A stretch of DNA of 31,914 bases from an uncultured Collinsella sp. (GTDB lineage: Bacteria; Actinomycetota; Coriobacteriia; Coriobacteriales; Coriobacteriaceae): contig CABUUJ010000024.1 of NCBI GenBank assembly GCA_902494715.1, positions 1-31,914 of the forward strand, in the 5' to 3' direction. Made by a program: the position numbers and the translations under genes. The notes beneath the pieces are model-generated. The model did not search any database. It saw nothing but the letters and a program-made list of their open reading frames with translations, and had not been told where the DNA came from. This document shows positions 14,783-22,538 of the stretch, in pieces; positions within the stretch are counted from its first letter, which is position 1; each line of letters starts with the position of its first letter.

Positions 14783-17272
14783 CTATTCGCTGTCGTCCCC
14801 AACGTTTTCGCGGTCATTGGCAAGCATCGCCGCGCCGGCGACCGTTGTCGCCACGGCGGCGGCAGCGAGCCCGGCGGCAACGCCAGAGCCGTCGCCCGTG
14901 TCGGCGAGTTTTCCGGTCGAGCCCTTGCTCTTGTTGCCGCCGCCGTTCTTGTCGGCGCCGTCTGCGTTGGAACCCGTGCCGCTACCGGTGCCGCCTGCAC
15001 TGCCCGAGGCCGCTACGGTAAAGCTTGCGGCTCCATCGCTGGCGAGCGTGTAGTTTTGCGCCGCGTCGCCCAACAGACCTTTCGCACGCACCCAATACGT
15101 CCCCGCGGCAAATGCCTCGCCCTCGGCCATTGCCGTGCCCGGAGCGCCGTCCGCGTCGTGCACAAACTCGAGCTGGGCGGTGCAGGCGTCGGTTTCGAGC
15201 TTGCCCTCGAGTGATGCCGCAATCTTGGCGCGCACGTCTTCGCCGGCCTTAAGGCCTTCGAGTCCCTCAAAATGGGGCGTCAGCGCGAGCGGATCGATAT
15301 CGATGGGCACAGAGCCCTGCAGCCCCGTAACGGTCTCGTTGCCCAGGGCGTCGACATCCACGTATTCAATGGCAAACGCATGGCCCGAAGCTGTCGCGTT
15401 GAGCGCGTTGCTGCTGTCGGCAAGGCGGAAATGACCCTCGCCAACGGTCTTGCCATCCTGGAATGAGGCATCGCTCAGCGAGTCGCCGTACGTCATGCGC
15501 ATGCGGGTCGGGAGATAGTACGGGAGATAGTACGAAGCCGTCTGCTTGTGCTCCGTATCGTAATTGCGCTGATAGATGCTCCGGGCCAGCGCCGCATCAA
15601 CAAAGTCGGATGCGATGATGCCAATGTGCTTGAGGTAATCTGACTTTGTATCCTCGATGCCGCTGGGATTGATGTACGGGCTCTTATACAGATGCTCGTT
15701 GACTACTCGTGCCGAGGTAAAAGGATTGCCTCCGTGCGACAAGCCCGTGCAGCTGGTGTAGTTGATAGACCAGCAACGCTCCAGGACTTTCTCCTTGGCC
15801 CCGTTATCGTCCTCGACATCTACCTCGTTGCGCGTGCGCCCGGACGTTTCCTTCAGCGCATTATCGACCCAGCTGAGCTTGTCGGTTCCCGTGAGTTTGT
15901 ACTTGTCCTGGGCGTATACCTTGGTGCAATAGGGCTCTTTATCGCCTGTTTCCCCCGCGGCTTCAAAGCCCCGCGCGTCTTGGACGAGACACATAGTGGC
16001 GCTGTCGGAGTGAGCCTTGATCTTGTCATCCCATTCGGTAAGGTCGAGGCCCCACGTGTGGCCGCTTACACTGTTGCCGGCGAGCCTAAATCGACGCAGC
16101 AGAACGATCTTTCCGCGCACCTCGTGTAGCGTGGGGATTCGGCTCGACGTATAGAACAGTTTGGGGTTGTCGTCCAAAACCTTGGCGAAAGCCGTCGTAA
16201 CACTTTCGTCGGTAGCCTCGTCGTTGCCTCGTGATACAAGCATGATGAGCGCTTCTGTCGGGTTTTCGTTCAAAAACGTTTTAAAGTACCCGATGACATC
16301 GGAGAGATGCAGATAGTCCCCGTCTTTTTTGAATAGGTAGAAATCCCCGTGGCAGATGCCAGGGTTGTCGCCCTTTCCGAGCCGGATATCAAAATAGCGA
16401 ATGCCTTCGAGCAACTGCGTGGGAATGTAATCCTGCTGGCATTTTACTTGCGAGGATTGGGGCTCGGTGTCGTTGTCCACGCTACAGGTGCCCGAATCGT
16501 GCGTACCCGGGATGCTCAGCTCGTCGAGGAACTTGTTGTCGTCGACGTATTTCATCCAACATGGCCCATCGACGTAGCTGCTGTACGTGATCCAGTCGAG
16601 GCTGCTAACCGTGGCATCGTTCTTTTTCATGTCGTAACCGATAAGTTCGAGCTCCCACGGAATGCTCTTACTCTTATGGCAGATCTTATTGTTGTCCTGG
16701 TCTTCGCCGTTCGATTCTATTGCCAGGTACTTAATGTCTTTTTTCTCGGTTTCTTTCTCGACCGTGCGGTCTCGGATGATATAGGTTCCGTTTGATTGCC
16801 GCTCGAACGCAAAAGCGCGGCTGGGCTTGTTGTCATACTCGCCGCTCCATACGTGGATGACCTTTCCGTCTTTGTCCGAGTCGCCATCGACCGACCAAAT
16901 GCTGTAGCCCGTCTTTTTATGCTCTTCGAAATTGAGCAAGGTGCGGATAGCATACCAGTTTGTATCGTCATTCTTGGTCGTTACGTTCTCAAGGATGAGC
17001 TTGCTGGACGTGCCGTCATTAAACAGATGGCAGACGTTGCCGATGACGTTGCCGTCTTCGTTAACGCTTGCGGTACGAAAATAGCCCGCGGGGCGAAGGC
17101 GAATGACGAAATTGTCGAGGCTGACTGCTGGCCCGGCCGTGCTGTCCGCAAAGGCTGCCCGCGGGCTAATGCCCAGCATGGCGGTTTCGGGCAGGCTTGC
17201 AAGTGGCGACAACGCCGCGAGTCCAAGGCCCAACGTAAATGCTCGGCGGCTGATGGCGCGGTGTTCGGTCAT
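14783..17272 (-). CDS. secreted phosphatidylinositol-specific phospholipase C-like protein with Tat signal and sortase-like tail
   Basis: This 829-residue extracytoplasmic protein begins with a twin-arginine signal (SRRAFTLGLGLAAL, R9-R10) and a likely cleavage near residue 43. Residues 50-215 look like a ricin-type beta-trefoil lectin. The PI-PLC X domain follows (about 250-560): H258 in SIPGTHDSG, D295 and R297 in RYFDIRLG, H308 in CHGDF, all expected for catalysis. A beta-rich module spans about 600-750. A Gly/Ser/Asn linker leads to LADTG (789-793), an Ala/Val hydrophobic stretch and a short polar end, a variant sortase signal with an acidic rather than basic tail. GGAGAAG precedes ATG 17272. 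It probably hydrolyses PI or related lipids at the cell surface. Parts of the gene (15500-17000) are more AT-rich than its neighbours, perhaps from transfer. Confidence 0.88.
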   Translation of the reverse strand: MTEHRAISRRAFTLGLGLAALSPLASLPETAMLGISPRAAFADSTAGPAVSLDNFVIRLRPAGYFRTASVNEDGNVIGNVCHLFNDGTSSKLILENVTTKNDDTNWYAIRTLLNFEEHKKTGYSIWSVDGDSDKDGKVIHVWSGEYDNKPSRAFAFERQSNGTYIIRDRTVEKETEKKDIKYLAIESNGEDQDNNKICHKSKSIPWELELIGYDMKKNDATVSSLDWITYSSYVDGPCWMKYVDDNKFLDELSIPGTHDSGTCSVDNDTEPQSSQVKCQQDYIPTQLLEGIRYFDIRLGKGDNPGICHGDFYLFKKDGDYLHLSDVIGYFKTFLNENPTEALIMLVSRGNDEATDESVTTAFAKVLDDNPKLFYTSSRIPTLHEVRGKIVLLRRFRLAGNSVSGHTWGLDLTEWDDKIKAHSDSATMCLVQDARGFEAAGETGDKEPYCTKVYAQDKYKLTGTDKLSWVDNALKETSGRTRNEVDVEDDNGAKEKVLERCWSINYTSCTGLSHGGNPFTSARVVNEHLYKSPYINPSGIEDTKSDYLKHIGIIASDFVDAALARSIYQRNYDTEHKQTASYYLPYYLPTRMRMTYGDSLSDASFQDGKTVGEGHFRLADSSNALNATASGHAFAIEYVDVDALGNETVTGLQGSVPIDIDPLALTPHFEGLEGLKAGEDVRAKIAASLEGKLETDACTAQLEFVHDADGAPGTAMAEGEAFAAGTYWVRAKGLLGDAAQNYTLASDGAASFTVAASGSAGGTGSGTGSNADGADKNGGGNKSKGSTGKLADTGDGSGVAAGLAAAAVATTVAGAAMLANDRENVGDDSE

Positions 17273-17577
17273 AACTTCTCCATTCGTAGAGTGCGGTTAT
17301 GCGATAGTTTTGGTCACTATACTGCTCAGATGTTTAAAGATGCTGGTTTAATTGTCTGCGCGGCGCAATAAATCGGCGGGCGGACGTGTTGGGGTGCTTG
17401 TCGTTTTCGTACTGTTGCTACATTTGGAGCGGTTCCGGCGTCCGGCATCCTCGCGTTCGTTGGCTACCGGCATAAGAAAGGGAGGGTCGGTTTACCGGCC
17501 CTCCCTGGGTACGAAGCTCTGGGGTACCGTCGCTTGTTTGCACTGCGCCTGTGTTTCCCGCTGCACTCGCCAGTCGC
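17273..17577. other. 305-bp intergenic region between two minus-strand genes
   Basis: It holds the lipoprotein terminator (17474-17505) and the leader of the phospholipase-like gene. TATAGT (minus strand, near 17323) is a possible -10 without a good -35. ATAGT and ACTAT near 17305-17320 form a small inverted repeat. The plus-strand ORFs here have poor codon use and I do not call them. Confidence 0.4.
17474..17505 (-). terminator. intrinsic terminator of the lipoprotein gene
   Basis: On the minus strand GGGAGGGCCGG, loop TAAA, CCGACCCTCCC (11 bp, one G-U pair; 17480-17505), then TTTCTT. Confidence 0.88.
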
Positions 17578-18171
17578 TTAACGCTTGATCTCGATATCGT
17601 CGAGCTTGACGTCCATGGCCTCGGTCTTGGCCTCGGCGATGTCGTCGGCAAACTCCAGAGACTTCATCATGGTCTCGACGGCGTCCTTGTGTTCCTCGAC
17701 GTTGTCGATGCGCACATACACACTGCCACCGTCAACGTCGGTGAAGTGCTCGGTCGTCACGCCGCCCGAGTGCGTAAAGTAGGCACTGCGCCAGGTCTTG
17801 CCGTTGTACTTAACGGGATCGCTCTCGGTCCATCCGGAGTTGGCCTTCCACTTTGCCTCGTAGTCGAACAGCTCGTCGGCGTTCTTGTCAGGATCGAAGA
17901 CGGGGATGAAGCGGTCGCTGGCGTGCTCGCTCTCGGTGAACTTAAACTGGGCCCTATCGGCCGTGTCGCCTGCGACGTCGGTGATCTCGACGCCCTCGGG
18001 GACCTCGACCTTAAACCAAATGAAATCGGTCCTCATATCCACGGCTGGCTTTTCTGCTCCGCCGCCACCGCCGCTTCCGGTAGCGCCGCCGCTGCCACCG
18101 CAGCCCACTAGGGAGACTGCGGCTAAGAGGCTTATGCAGAGGGTGAGAATCGCAAAGGCCTTCTTTTTCAT
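17578..18171 (-). CDS. predicted lipoprotein of unknown function
   Basis: This 197-residue protein has a type II signal peptide (MKKKAFAILTLCISLLAAVS) and lipobox LVGC, with C24 as the lipidated cysteine. A Gly/Ser-rich spacer follows. The mature domain (about 45-197) is mostly beta strands rich in aromatic and acidic residues, ending in a helix (EEHKDAVETMMKSLEFADD) and KLDDIEIKR. I recognise no catalytic motif. It should sit on the outer face of the membrane. GGAGG lies eight bases before ATG 18171. A 19-bp repeat element lies 73 bp upstream. Confidence 0.8.
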   Translation of the reverse strand: MKKKAFAILTLCISLLAAVSLVGCGGSGGATGSGGGGGAEKPAVDMRTDFIWFKVEVPEGVEITDVAGDTADRAQFKFTESEHASDRFIPVFDPDKNADELFDYEAKWKANSGWTESDPVKYNGKTWRSAYFTHSGGVTTEHFTDVDGGSVYVRIDNVEEHKDAVETMMKSLEFADDIAEAKTEAMDVKLDDIEIKR

Positions 18172-18243
18172 GGTCGTGTCCTCCTCGATCTGTAACCGCC
18201 CATGGATTACCTGCCTTTACTGTACGCGCGAGCGGCTCGTTCT

Positions 18244-18262
18244 GGTGGGCCATGTGTCCCAT
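18244..18262. repeat. 19-bp direct repeat, copy 1
   Basis: GGTGGGCCATGTGTCCCAT, identical to 18453-18471, 209 bp apart. It sits upstream of the lipoprotein gene. Confidence 0.75.
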
Positions 18263-18307
18263 TCTGGGGGCTGGAATTGCGCCGACAAGTGGCAATATAC
18301 GCGGGTC

Positions 18308-18343
18308 CAAAAGAGGGGAGGGCCGATGCTGTCGGCCCTCCCC
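18308..18343 (-). terminator. orphan minus-strand terminator
   Basis: Perfect 12-bp stem GGGGAGGGCCGA (18315-18326) with TCGGCCCTCCCC (18332-18343), loop TGCTG. On the minus strand TCTTTT follows. No minus-strand gene lies upstream of it. Confidence 0.75.
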
Positions 18344-18362
18344 GGGGTTGGGTGCCCGTTGT

Positions 18363-18396
18363 TTTAAAAGGGGCGCGTGTACGCGGGCGTTGCCCC
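18363..18396 (-). terminator. second, weaker minus-strand hairpin with T-run
   Basis: GGGGC (18370-18374) pairs with GCCCC (18392-18396), and an alternative inner CGCG-TGTA-CGCG helix is present. TTTTAAAA follows on the minus strand. Confidence 0.4.
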
Positions 18397-18452
18397 AACA
18401 GGTTCCTTGTTTATAGATATGCCCCAGTTTGTGACGTCCGGAAGTCTCGAAA

Positions 18453-18471
18453 GGTGGGCCATGTGTCCCAT
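18453..18471. repeat. 19-bp direct repeat, copy 2
   Basis: Identical to 18244-18262. It lies 56 bp before the fchA -35 box. Confidence 0.75.
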
Positions 18472-18526
18472 GCTTGCGTTGTCGACGCCTATCGCGTGCC
18501 ATAGAAATCCGCGATGGCCAGATGCG

Positions 18527-18555
18527 CTGACGCTCGCGTACTTATGGGCTAGACT
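18527..18555 (+). promoter_or_regulatory. promoter of fchA-folD
   Basis: CTGACG (18527-18532), 17-bp spacer, TAGACT (18550-18555); four of six matches in each box with ideal spacing. Confidence 0.6.
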
Positions 18556-18634
18556 TAGCACCATTACGTGATCGATGCGGTCGGCCGGCGTCGGCCGCCC
18601 GACCGATATATATGACTTGAAGGTGCGTGTGCGT

Positions 18635-19267
18635 ATGAGCCAAGAGATGATGGATAAAACCTGTCGCGGTTTTGCCGAGGCGCTGGCCGCGCGCGAGCCG
18701 GTTCCCGGTGGTGGCAGCGCGAGCGCTTTTGTGGGCGCGCTGGGCGCCTCGCTGTGCGGAATGGTTGCCCGCTACGGTGCGACCAATCCCGCGCTTGCTG
18801 ATCGTGCGGATGACCTGACGCGTGCGTTTGCCCAGGCTGATGAGCTGTCCCAGGAGCTTGTCGAGTTGGTTGCCGAGGACGTTCGTGCCTACGGGCAGGT
18901 GTCCACGGCGTACGGTATTCCGCGTGACGATCCGGCTCGAGCAACCGCGATTCAGGATGCGCTGCATGTGGCCGCTCTGCCGCCGTATCGCATTATGGAT
19001 GCCTGCGGGCGTGCGCTGGCGCTGCTCGAGGACATGGCCGACAAGGGTTCGCGTCAGCTGCTGTCCGATGTGGCGTGCGGCGCCGTGTTCTGCCGTGCCG
19101 CTATGCAGGGCGCGAGCTTGACGCTCTTTGCGAACACCACGTCTATGAAAGATCGCGCTCGTGCTGAGGAGCTCGAGACGGCGTGTGATGAGTTGCTCGA
19201 CACATGGTTGCCGCGCGCCGATGCGCTGGCGCGCCGCGCCTCCGACGCTGCGAGGAAGAGAGGATAG
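18635..19267 (+). CDS. fchA: cyclodeaminase/methenyl-THF cyclohydrolase family protein
   Basis: This 210-residue protein belongs to the FTCD C-terminal family. Known members either deaminate formimino-THF or, as in Methylobacterium Fch and in acetogens, interconvert methenyl-THF and 10-formyl-THF. The signature PVPGGGSASAFVGALGASL (23-41) is the conserved glycine-rich loop. The rest is all-helical as expected, with YGIPRDDPAR (about 88-97) in place. The start ATG 18635 follows GAAGG; in-frame GTGs six and twelve bases earlier are alternatives. It is followed after two bases by folD, so the two form an operon. That context, and the altered active site of the neighbouring FolD, favour the cyclohydrolase role. 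No histidine-degradation genes are in view. Confidence 0.9.
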   Translation: MSQEMMDKTCRGFAEALAAREPVPGGGSASAFVGALGASLCGMVARYGATNPALADRADDLTRAFAQADELSQELVELVAEDVRAYGQVSTAYGIPRDDPARATAIQDALHVAALPPYRIMDACGRALALLEDMADKGSRQLLSDVACGAVFCRAAMQGASLTLFANTTSMKDRARAEELETACDELLDTWLPRADALARRASDAARKRG

Positions 19268-19269
19268 CC

Positions 19270-20124
19270 ATGGCTGAACTGCTGAAGGGTGCTCCCGTTG
19301 CTCGCGCTTTGACCGAGGAGCTCGTTGCTCGCTGCGTTGCTTTGCGCGAACGCGGCGTTGTGCCGACGCTGGCCATTGTTCGTGTGGGCGAGCGCGAGGA
19401 CGACCTGTCCTATGAGCGTGGCGCTCTTAAACGCTGCGAAAAGGTTGGCATCGAGGCTCGTCGCGTTTTGCTTCCTGCCGACGTCTCGCAGGACGAGCTG
19501 CTGGCGGCTATCGAGGGCATTAATGCCGACTTGGCTGTTCATGGCTGTCTGATGTTCCGCCCGCTGCCCGCCGGCCTTGACGAGAACGCCGTCGCCGCAG
19601 CGCTCGATCCCGCCAAGGACGTTGACTCCATGACGCCGGCTTCGCTGCTCACCACGCTTTCGGGACGCGGCGAGGGTTTTGCCCCCTGCACAGCCGAAGC
19701 CGTGCTTGCTTTGCTGGATCATTACGGTGTTGAGCTGGATGGGGCCAAGGTCGCGGTCGTTGGTCGGTCGCTGGTGATTGGCCGTCCCGTTGCCGCCATG
19801 CTTACGGCTCTCAATGCCACGGTGACGACGTGCCATACGCATACGCGCGACCTTGCTGCCGAGTGCCGTGCGGCTGACATTGTGGTTGCCGCCGTTGGAC
19901 GCGCGCGTACGATTGGCGCGGATGCCGTTCGCGAGGGCCAGACGATCATCGATGTTGGCATTAACTGGGATGAGGACGCTGGCAAGCTGGTGGGTGACGT
20001 CGATTTTGATGCTGCGGAGCCGGTCGTTAACGCCATCACGCCCGTGCCGGGCGGCGTGGGGGCTGTGACCACCGCGATTCTCGCCAAACACGTGATTGAG
20101 GCGGCGGAGCGTGCATCGAAATAG
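19270..20124 (+). CDS. folD: FolD-type methylene-THF dehydrogenase, cyclohydrolase residues lost
   Basis: FolD normally oxidises methylene-THF with NAD(P)+ and then hydrolyses methenyl-THF. This 284-residue protein keeps the fold: Y48 in DLSYERGALKRC, KDVDSM (119-124), VVGRSLVIGRP for the Rossmann loop, TIIDVGIN and ITPVPGGVG near the end. Two residues tied to cyclohydrolase activity are missing. The lysine four positions after the Tyr (K56 in human MTHFD1, K54 in E. coli) is A52, and the glutamine of the VQLPLP block is replaced in MFRPLP. I infer a dehydrogenase that depends on FchA for the next step. GAGAGGA precedes ATG 19270. Confidence 0.93.
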   Translation: MAELLKGAPVARALTEELVARCVALRERGVVPTLAIVRVGEREDDLSYERGALKRCEKVGIEARRVLLPADVSQDELLAAIEGINADLAVHGCLMFRPLPAGLDENAVAAALDPAKDVDSMTPASLLTTLSGRGEGFAPCTAEAVLALLDHYGVELDGAKVAVVGRSLVIGRPVAAMLTALNATVTTCHTHTRDLAAECRAADIVVAAVGRARTIGADAVREGQTIIDVGINWDEDAGKLVGDVDFDAAEPVVNAITPVPGGVGAVTTAILAKHVIEAAERASK

Positions 20125-20161
20125 GTGTTTTGGGCTGCTTGAGGGGTTAGCTATATACCAC

Positions 20162-20391
20162 GTGGTCAAAAAATGCCAAATATGAGTACTGCTGTCAAGA
20201 TGGTCACATATGTTTTATGACATTTGGGCTTCCTAGCGATATCCATTATCGTTAGGAAGCCCATTTTATTGAACCTATGGGGAATAACGCGGTCTCGCTT
20301 TTGGACAAATAGGGATTTTCGGCACTCATTACAAGGAAATTTGCTGCTACTAAATTGGTGACAGTACTCATATTTGGCATTTTTTGACCAC
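20162..20391. mobile_element. MITE-like element with perfect 30-bp terminal inverted repeats
   Basis: The 230-bp AT-rich element is bounded by GTGGTCAAAAAATGCCAAAT... (20162-20191) and its exact complement (20362-20391). The centre holds a long hairpin, GGGCTTCCTA/TAGGAAGCCC (20226-20262) with an inner CGATA/TATCG helix, followed by ATTTTATT. It encodes no transposase; the minus-strand ORF crossing it looks accidental. A target-site duplication is not clear (CCAC flanks the left end but overlaps the right repeat). Its base composition differs sharply from the flanking genes. It is probably mobilised in trans by an IS with the same ends. Confidence 0.8.
20226..20270 (+). terminator. hairpin inside the MITE-like element, possible folD terminator
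   Basis: A 10-bp stem plus a 5-bp inner stem is followed by CATTTTATT. It could end folD transcripts. Confidence 0.45.
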
Positions 20392-20490
20392 AGAGGTCCC
20401 GAGGGGGTCTCGAGGGGCCGTGGTTTCGCCCTTTCTGCGCCGAAGCGATACACTGTTATCGTTTGATTTCTTCACTCAAGGAGGATGCGC

Positions 20491-22014
20491 ATGCCGTGCA
20501 CAACGATTCTGGTCGGTAAAAACGCAAGCTACGACGGGTCGACCCTGGTCGCGCGTAACGAGGACTCGTCCAACGGGGTGTTTGAGCCCAAGCGTATGCG
20601 CGTGGTGCATCCCGACGAGCAGCCGCGCGTCTACACGAGCGTCCTGAGTCACCTGACCGTTGAGCTGCCCGATAATCCCATGCGCTACACGAGCGTCCCC
20701 GATGTTGTTCCGGGCCACGGCATCTGGGCCGAGGCCGGTTTCAACGAGCTCAATGTGGGCATGTCCGCAACTGAGACGCTCACCACCAATGAGCGCGTTC
20801 GCGGCGCCGACCCACTCGTGGACTACGTGCCCGCCAAGGGCAACGAGGGTGAGGACGGCTATGTGCCGGCGCAGCCTGGTGGCCTGGGCGAGGAGGACAT
20901 GGTGACCTTGGTCCTGCCGTACGCTAAGTCCGCCCGCGACGGCGTTCGTATCCTGGGCGACCTGCTCGAGCGCTACGGCACCTACGAGAACAACGGCATC
21001 GCCTTTAGCGACGTGGACGAGATCTGGTGGCTCGAGACCATCGGCGGTCACCACTGGATTGCCAAGCGTGTGCTCGATGACGCCTATGTGACCATGCCCA
21101 ACCAGCTGGGTATCGACAGCTTTGATCTGGATGACGCCGAGGGCGCCCAGGCCGATCACATGTGCTCTGCCGACCTGCGCGCCTGGATGGCCGAGTGGCA
21201 TCTGGATCTGACGCTGGGCGTCGAGGGCGACGGCCCGGCTGCGGTCTTTAACCCGCGCGAGGCCTTTGGCTCGCACAGCGACAGCGACCACGTCTACAAC
21301 ACGCCGCGCGCGTGGTACATGCAGCGCTGTCTCAACCCCAGCGACGTGTGGGATGGCCCCGACGCCGACTACACGCCCGAGAGCGACGATATCCCCTGGA
21401 GCCGCGTGCCCGAGCGCAAGGTGACCATCGAGGACATCAAGTACGTACTCTCGAGCCACTACCAGGGCACGGAGTACGACTGCTACGGCAGCAAGGGTAC
21501 GCCCGCCACGCGCGGCGCCTATCGCCCCATCGGCATCAACCGCAACAGCCAGCTTGCCGTGTTGCAGCTGCGCCCCTATGCGCAGCCGGCCTACCGCGCC
21601 GTGCAGTGGATGGCGTTTGGCTCCAACTCGTTTAACGCGCTCGTGCCGCTGTACGCCAATGTCGAGACCATGCCCGAGTACTATGCCGACACGCAGTCTC
21701 GCGTGACGTCCGAAAACTTCTACTGGGCCAACCGCCTGATCGGCGCGCTGGCCGACGTCCGTTTTCATGAGTGCGGCCGCGCCGTGGAGGACTACCAGGA
21801 GAAGGTCGGTGGCATGGGCCACAAGCAGATCCATGACGTCGATGCTGCCGTAGCCGCTCTGCCCGAGGCCGAGGTGCCTGCCGAACTTGCACGCGCCAAC
21901 GAGGAGTTTGCCGAGCGTGTTCGCGTAGAGACCGATGCCCTGCTGGGCAAGGTGCTCTACACCACGAGCTGCGCCATGAAGAACTCTTTTGCGATGAACG
22001 ACAACGTGAGGTAA
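20491..22014 (+). CDS. C69-family dipeptidase
   Basis: This 507-residue Ntn-hydrolase resembles the PepD dipeptidases of lactobacilli, which cleave a broad range of dipeptides. The opening MPCTTILVGKNASYDGSTLV matches the family, with C3 as the probable nucleophile exposed after removal of the first residues. Other conserved blocks are VARNED (19-24), WAEAGFNELNVGMSATET, and DEIWWLETIGGHHW. No signal peptide is present, so it acts in the cytoplasm on imported peptides. The start is ATG 20491, six bases after AAGGAGG (20478-20484); the ATG at 20485 touches the ribosome site directly and is unlikely. It sits just downstream of the MITE-like element. Confidence 0.93.
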   Translation: MPCTTILVGKNASYDGSTLVARNEDSSNGVFEPKRMRVVHPDEQPRVYTSVLSHLTVELPDNPMRYTSVPDVVPGHGIWAEAGFNELNVGMSATETLTTNERVRGADPLVDYVPAKGNEGEDGYVPAQPGGLGEEDMVTLVLPYAKSARDGVRILGDLLERYGTYENNGIAFSDVDEIWWLETIGGHHWIAKRVLDDAYVTMPNQLGIDSFDLDDAEGAQADHMCSADLRAWMAEWHLDLTLGVEGDGPAAVFNPREAFGSHSDSDHVYNTPRAWYMQRCLNPSDVWDGPDADYTPESDDIPWSRVPERKVTIEDIKYVLSSHYQGTEYDCYGSKGTPATRGAYRPIGINRNSQLAVLQLRPYAQPAYRAVQWMAFGSNSFNALVPLYANVETMPEYYADTQSRVTSENFYWANRLIGALADVRFHECGRAVEDYQEKVGGMGHKQIHDVDAAVAALPEAEVPAELARANEEFAERVRVETDALLGKVLYTTSCAMKNSFAMNDNVR

Positions 22015-22048
22015 GGGTTTCCCGTCGATCGAATAGCGCTAAAACGCT

Positions 22049-22078
22049 TTGTCGCTTTCGCTCAATCTTGGGTACAAG
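22049..22078 (+). promoter_or_regulatory. candidate promoter of the phasin-like/UbiB pair
   Basis: TTGTCG (22049-22054), 18-bp spacer, TACAAG (22073-22078), 36 bp before the start codon. Confidence 0.4.
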
Positions 22079-22113
22079 AACGCCAATGCAGTTGTTTGTG
22101 ATTGGAGACAACC

Positions 22114-22530
22114 ATGGTTATGAAACTCGATCAGCTTGTTAACGGCGCCATTAACGTGGGCTTTGGCGCTGCCGCCGCTGCTGTCGAAGGCGGCAAGAAG
22201 GTCCTCGACGACCTTAACACCAAGGGCGAGCAGGTCCGCAAGGACACCGCCACCCCCGATATCGCCCGCAGCGTGTCCGACATGTTCGAGCAGGCCGGCG
22301 GTACCATCTCCGACCTGACCGAGCGCTTGGGCATGCAGGGCGAGACCGCGGCCCAGCGCGTGCTCGACGAGCTCATTCTTGCTCGCGTCCGCGTTATGAC
22401 CGCCCCCGAGCGCACGGCCTTCCTGGCCCATGTGCGCGACATCGTCGATTCGGTCGAGGACAACGTGACTTCGGTGCCCGTTGAGTCCGTTGAGCCCGAC
22501 GATGCGAAGGATACCGAAGAGGCCGAGTAG
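22114..22530 (+). CDS. phasin-like small helical protein
   Basis: The 138-residue protein is almost entirely helical: an N-terminal Ala-rich amphipathic helix (INVGFGAAAAAVEGGKKVLDDL), further heptad-like helices (EQAGGTISDLTERLGM), and an acidic tail. It resembles the phasin-related proteins often encoded beside UbiB/AarF genes. No polyhydroxyalkanoate genes are in view, so granule coating is not implied. The start ATG 22114 follows TTGGAG by six bases; ATG 22120 is possible. It is eight bases from the next gene, which should be co-transcribed. Confidence 0.7.
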   Translation: MVMKLDQLVNGAINVGFGAAAAAVEGGKKVLDDLNTKGEQVRKDTATPDIARSVSDMFEQAGGTISDLTERLGMQGETAAQRVLDELILARVRVMTAPERTAFLAHVRDIVDSVEDNVTSVPVESVEPDDAKDTEEAE

Positions 22531-22538
22531 CAGCGCAG

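Larger units (their letters stand above)
18172..18526. other. 355-bp intergenic region with repeats and an orphan terminator
   Basis: It lies between the divergent lipoprotein and fchA genes. It holds two identical 19-bp repeats (18244, 18453) and tandem minus-strand terminators (18315-18343 and 18370-18396). No convincing protein gene is present on either strand. Confidence 0.5.

Noticed and set aside
17352..17588. 78-codon plus-strand ORF with a short hydrophobic stretch
   Set aside because: It overlaps the lipoprotein terminator and gene end, with poor codon use and no ribosome site.
18364..18564. 66-codon minus-strand ORF in the lipoprotein-fchA intergenic region
   Set aside because: It overlaps the fchA promoter, contains the 19-bp repeat as coding sequence and has no clear ribosome site; the repeat reads in several frames.
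20166..20453. Minus-strand ORF crossing the MITE-like element
   Set aside because: It runs through both terminal inverted repeats and into flanking DNA, lacks a ribosome site and has no transposase features.
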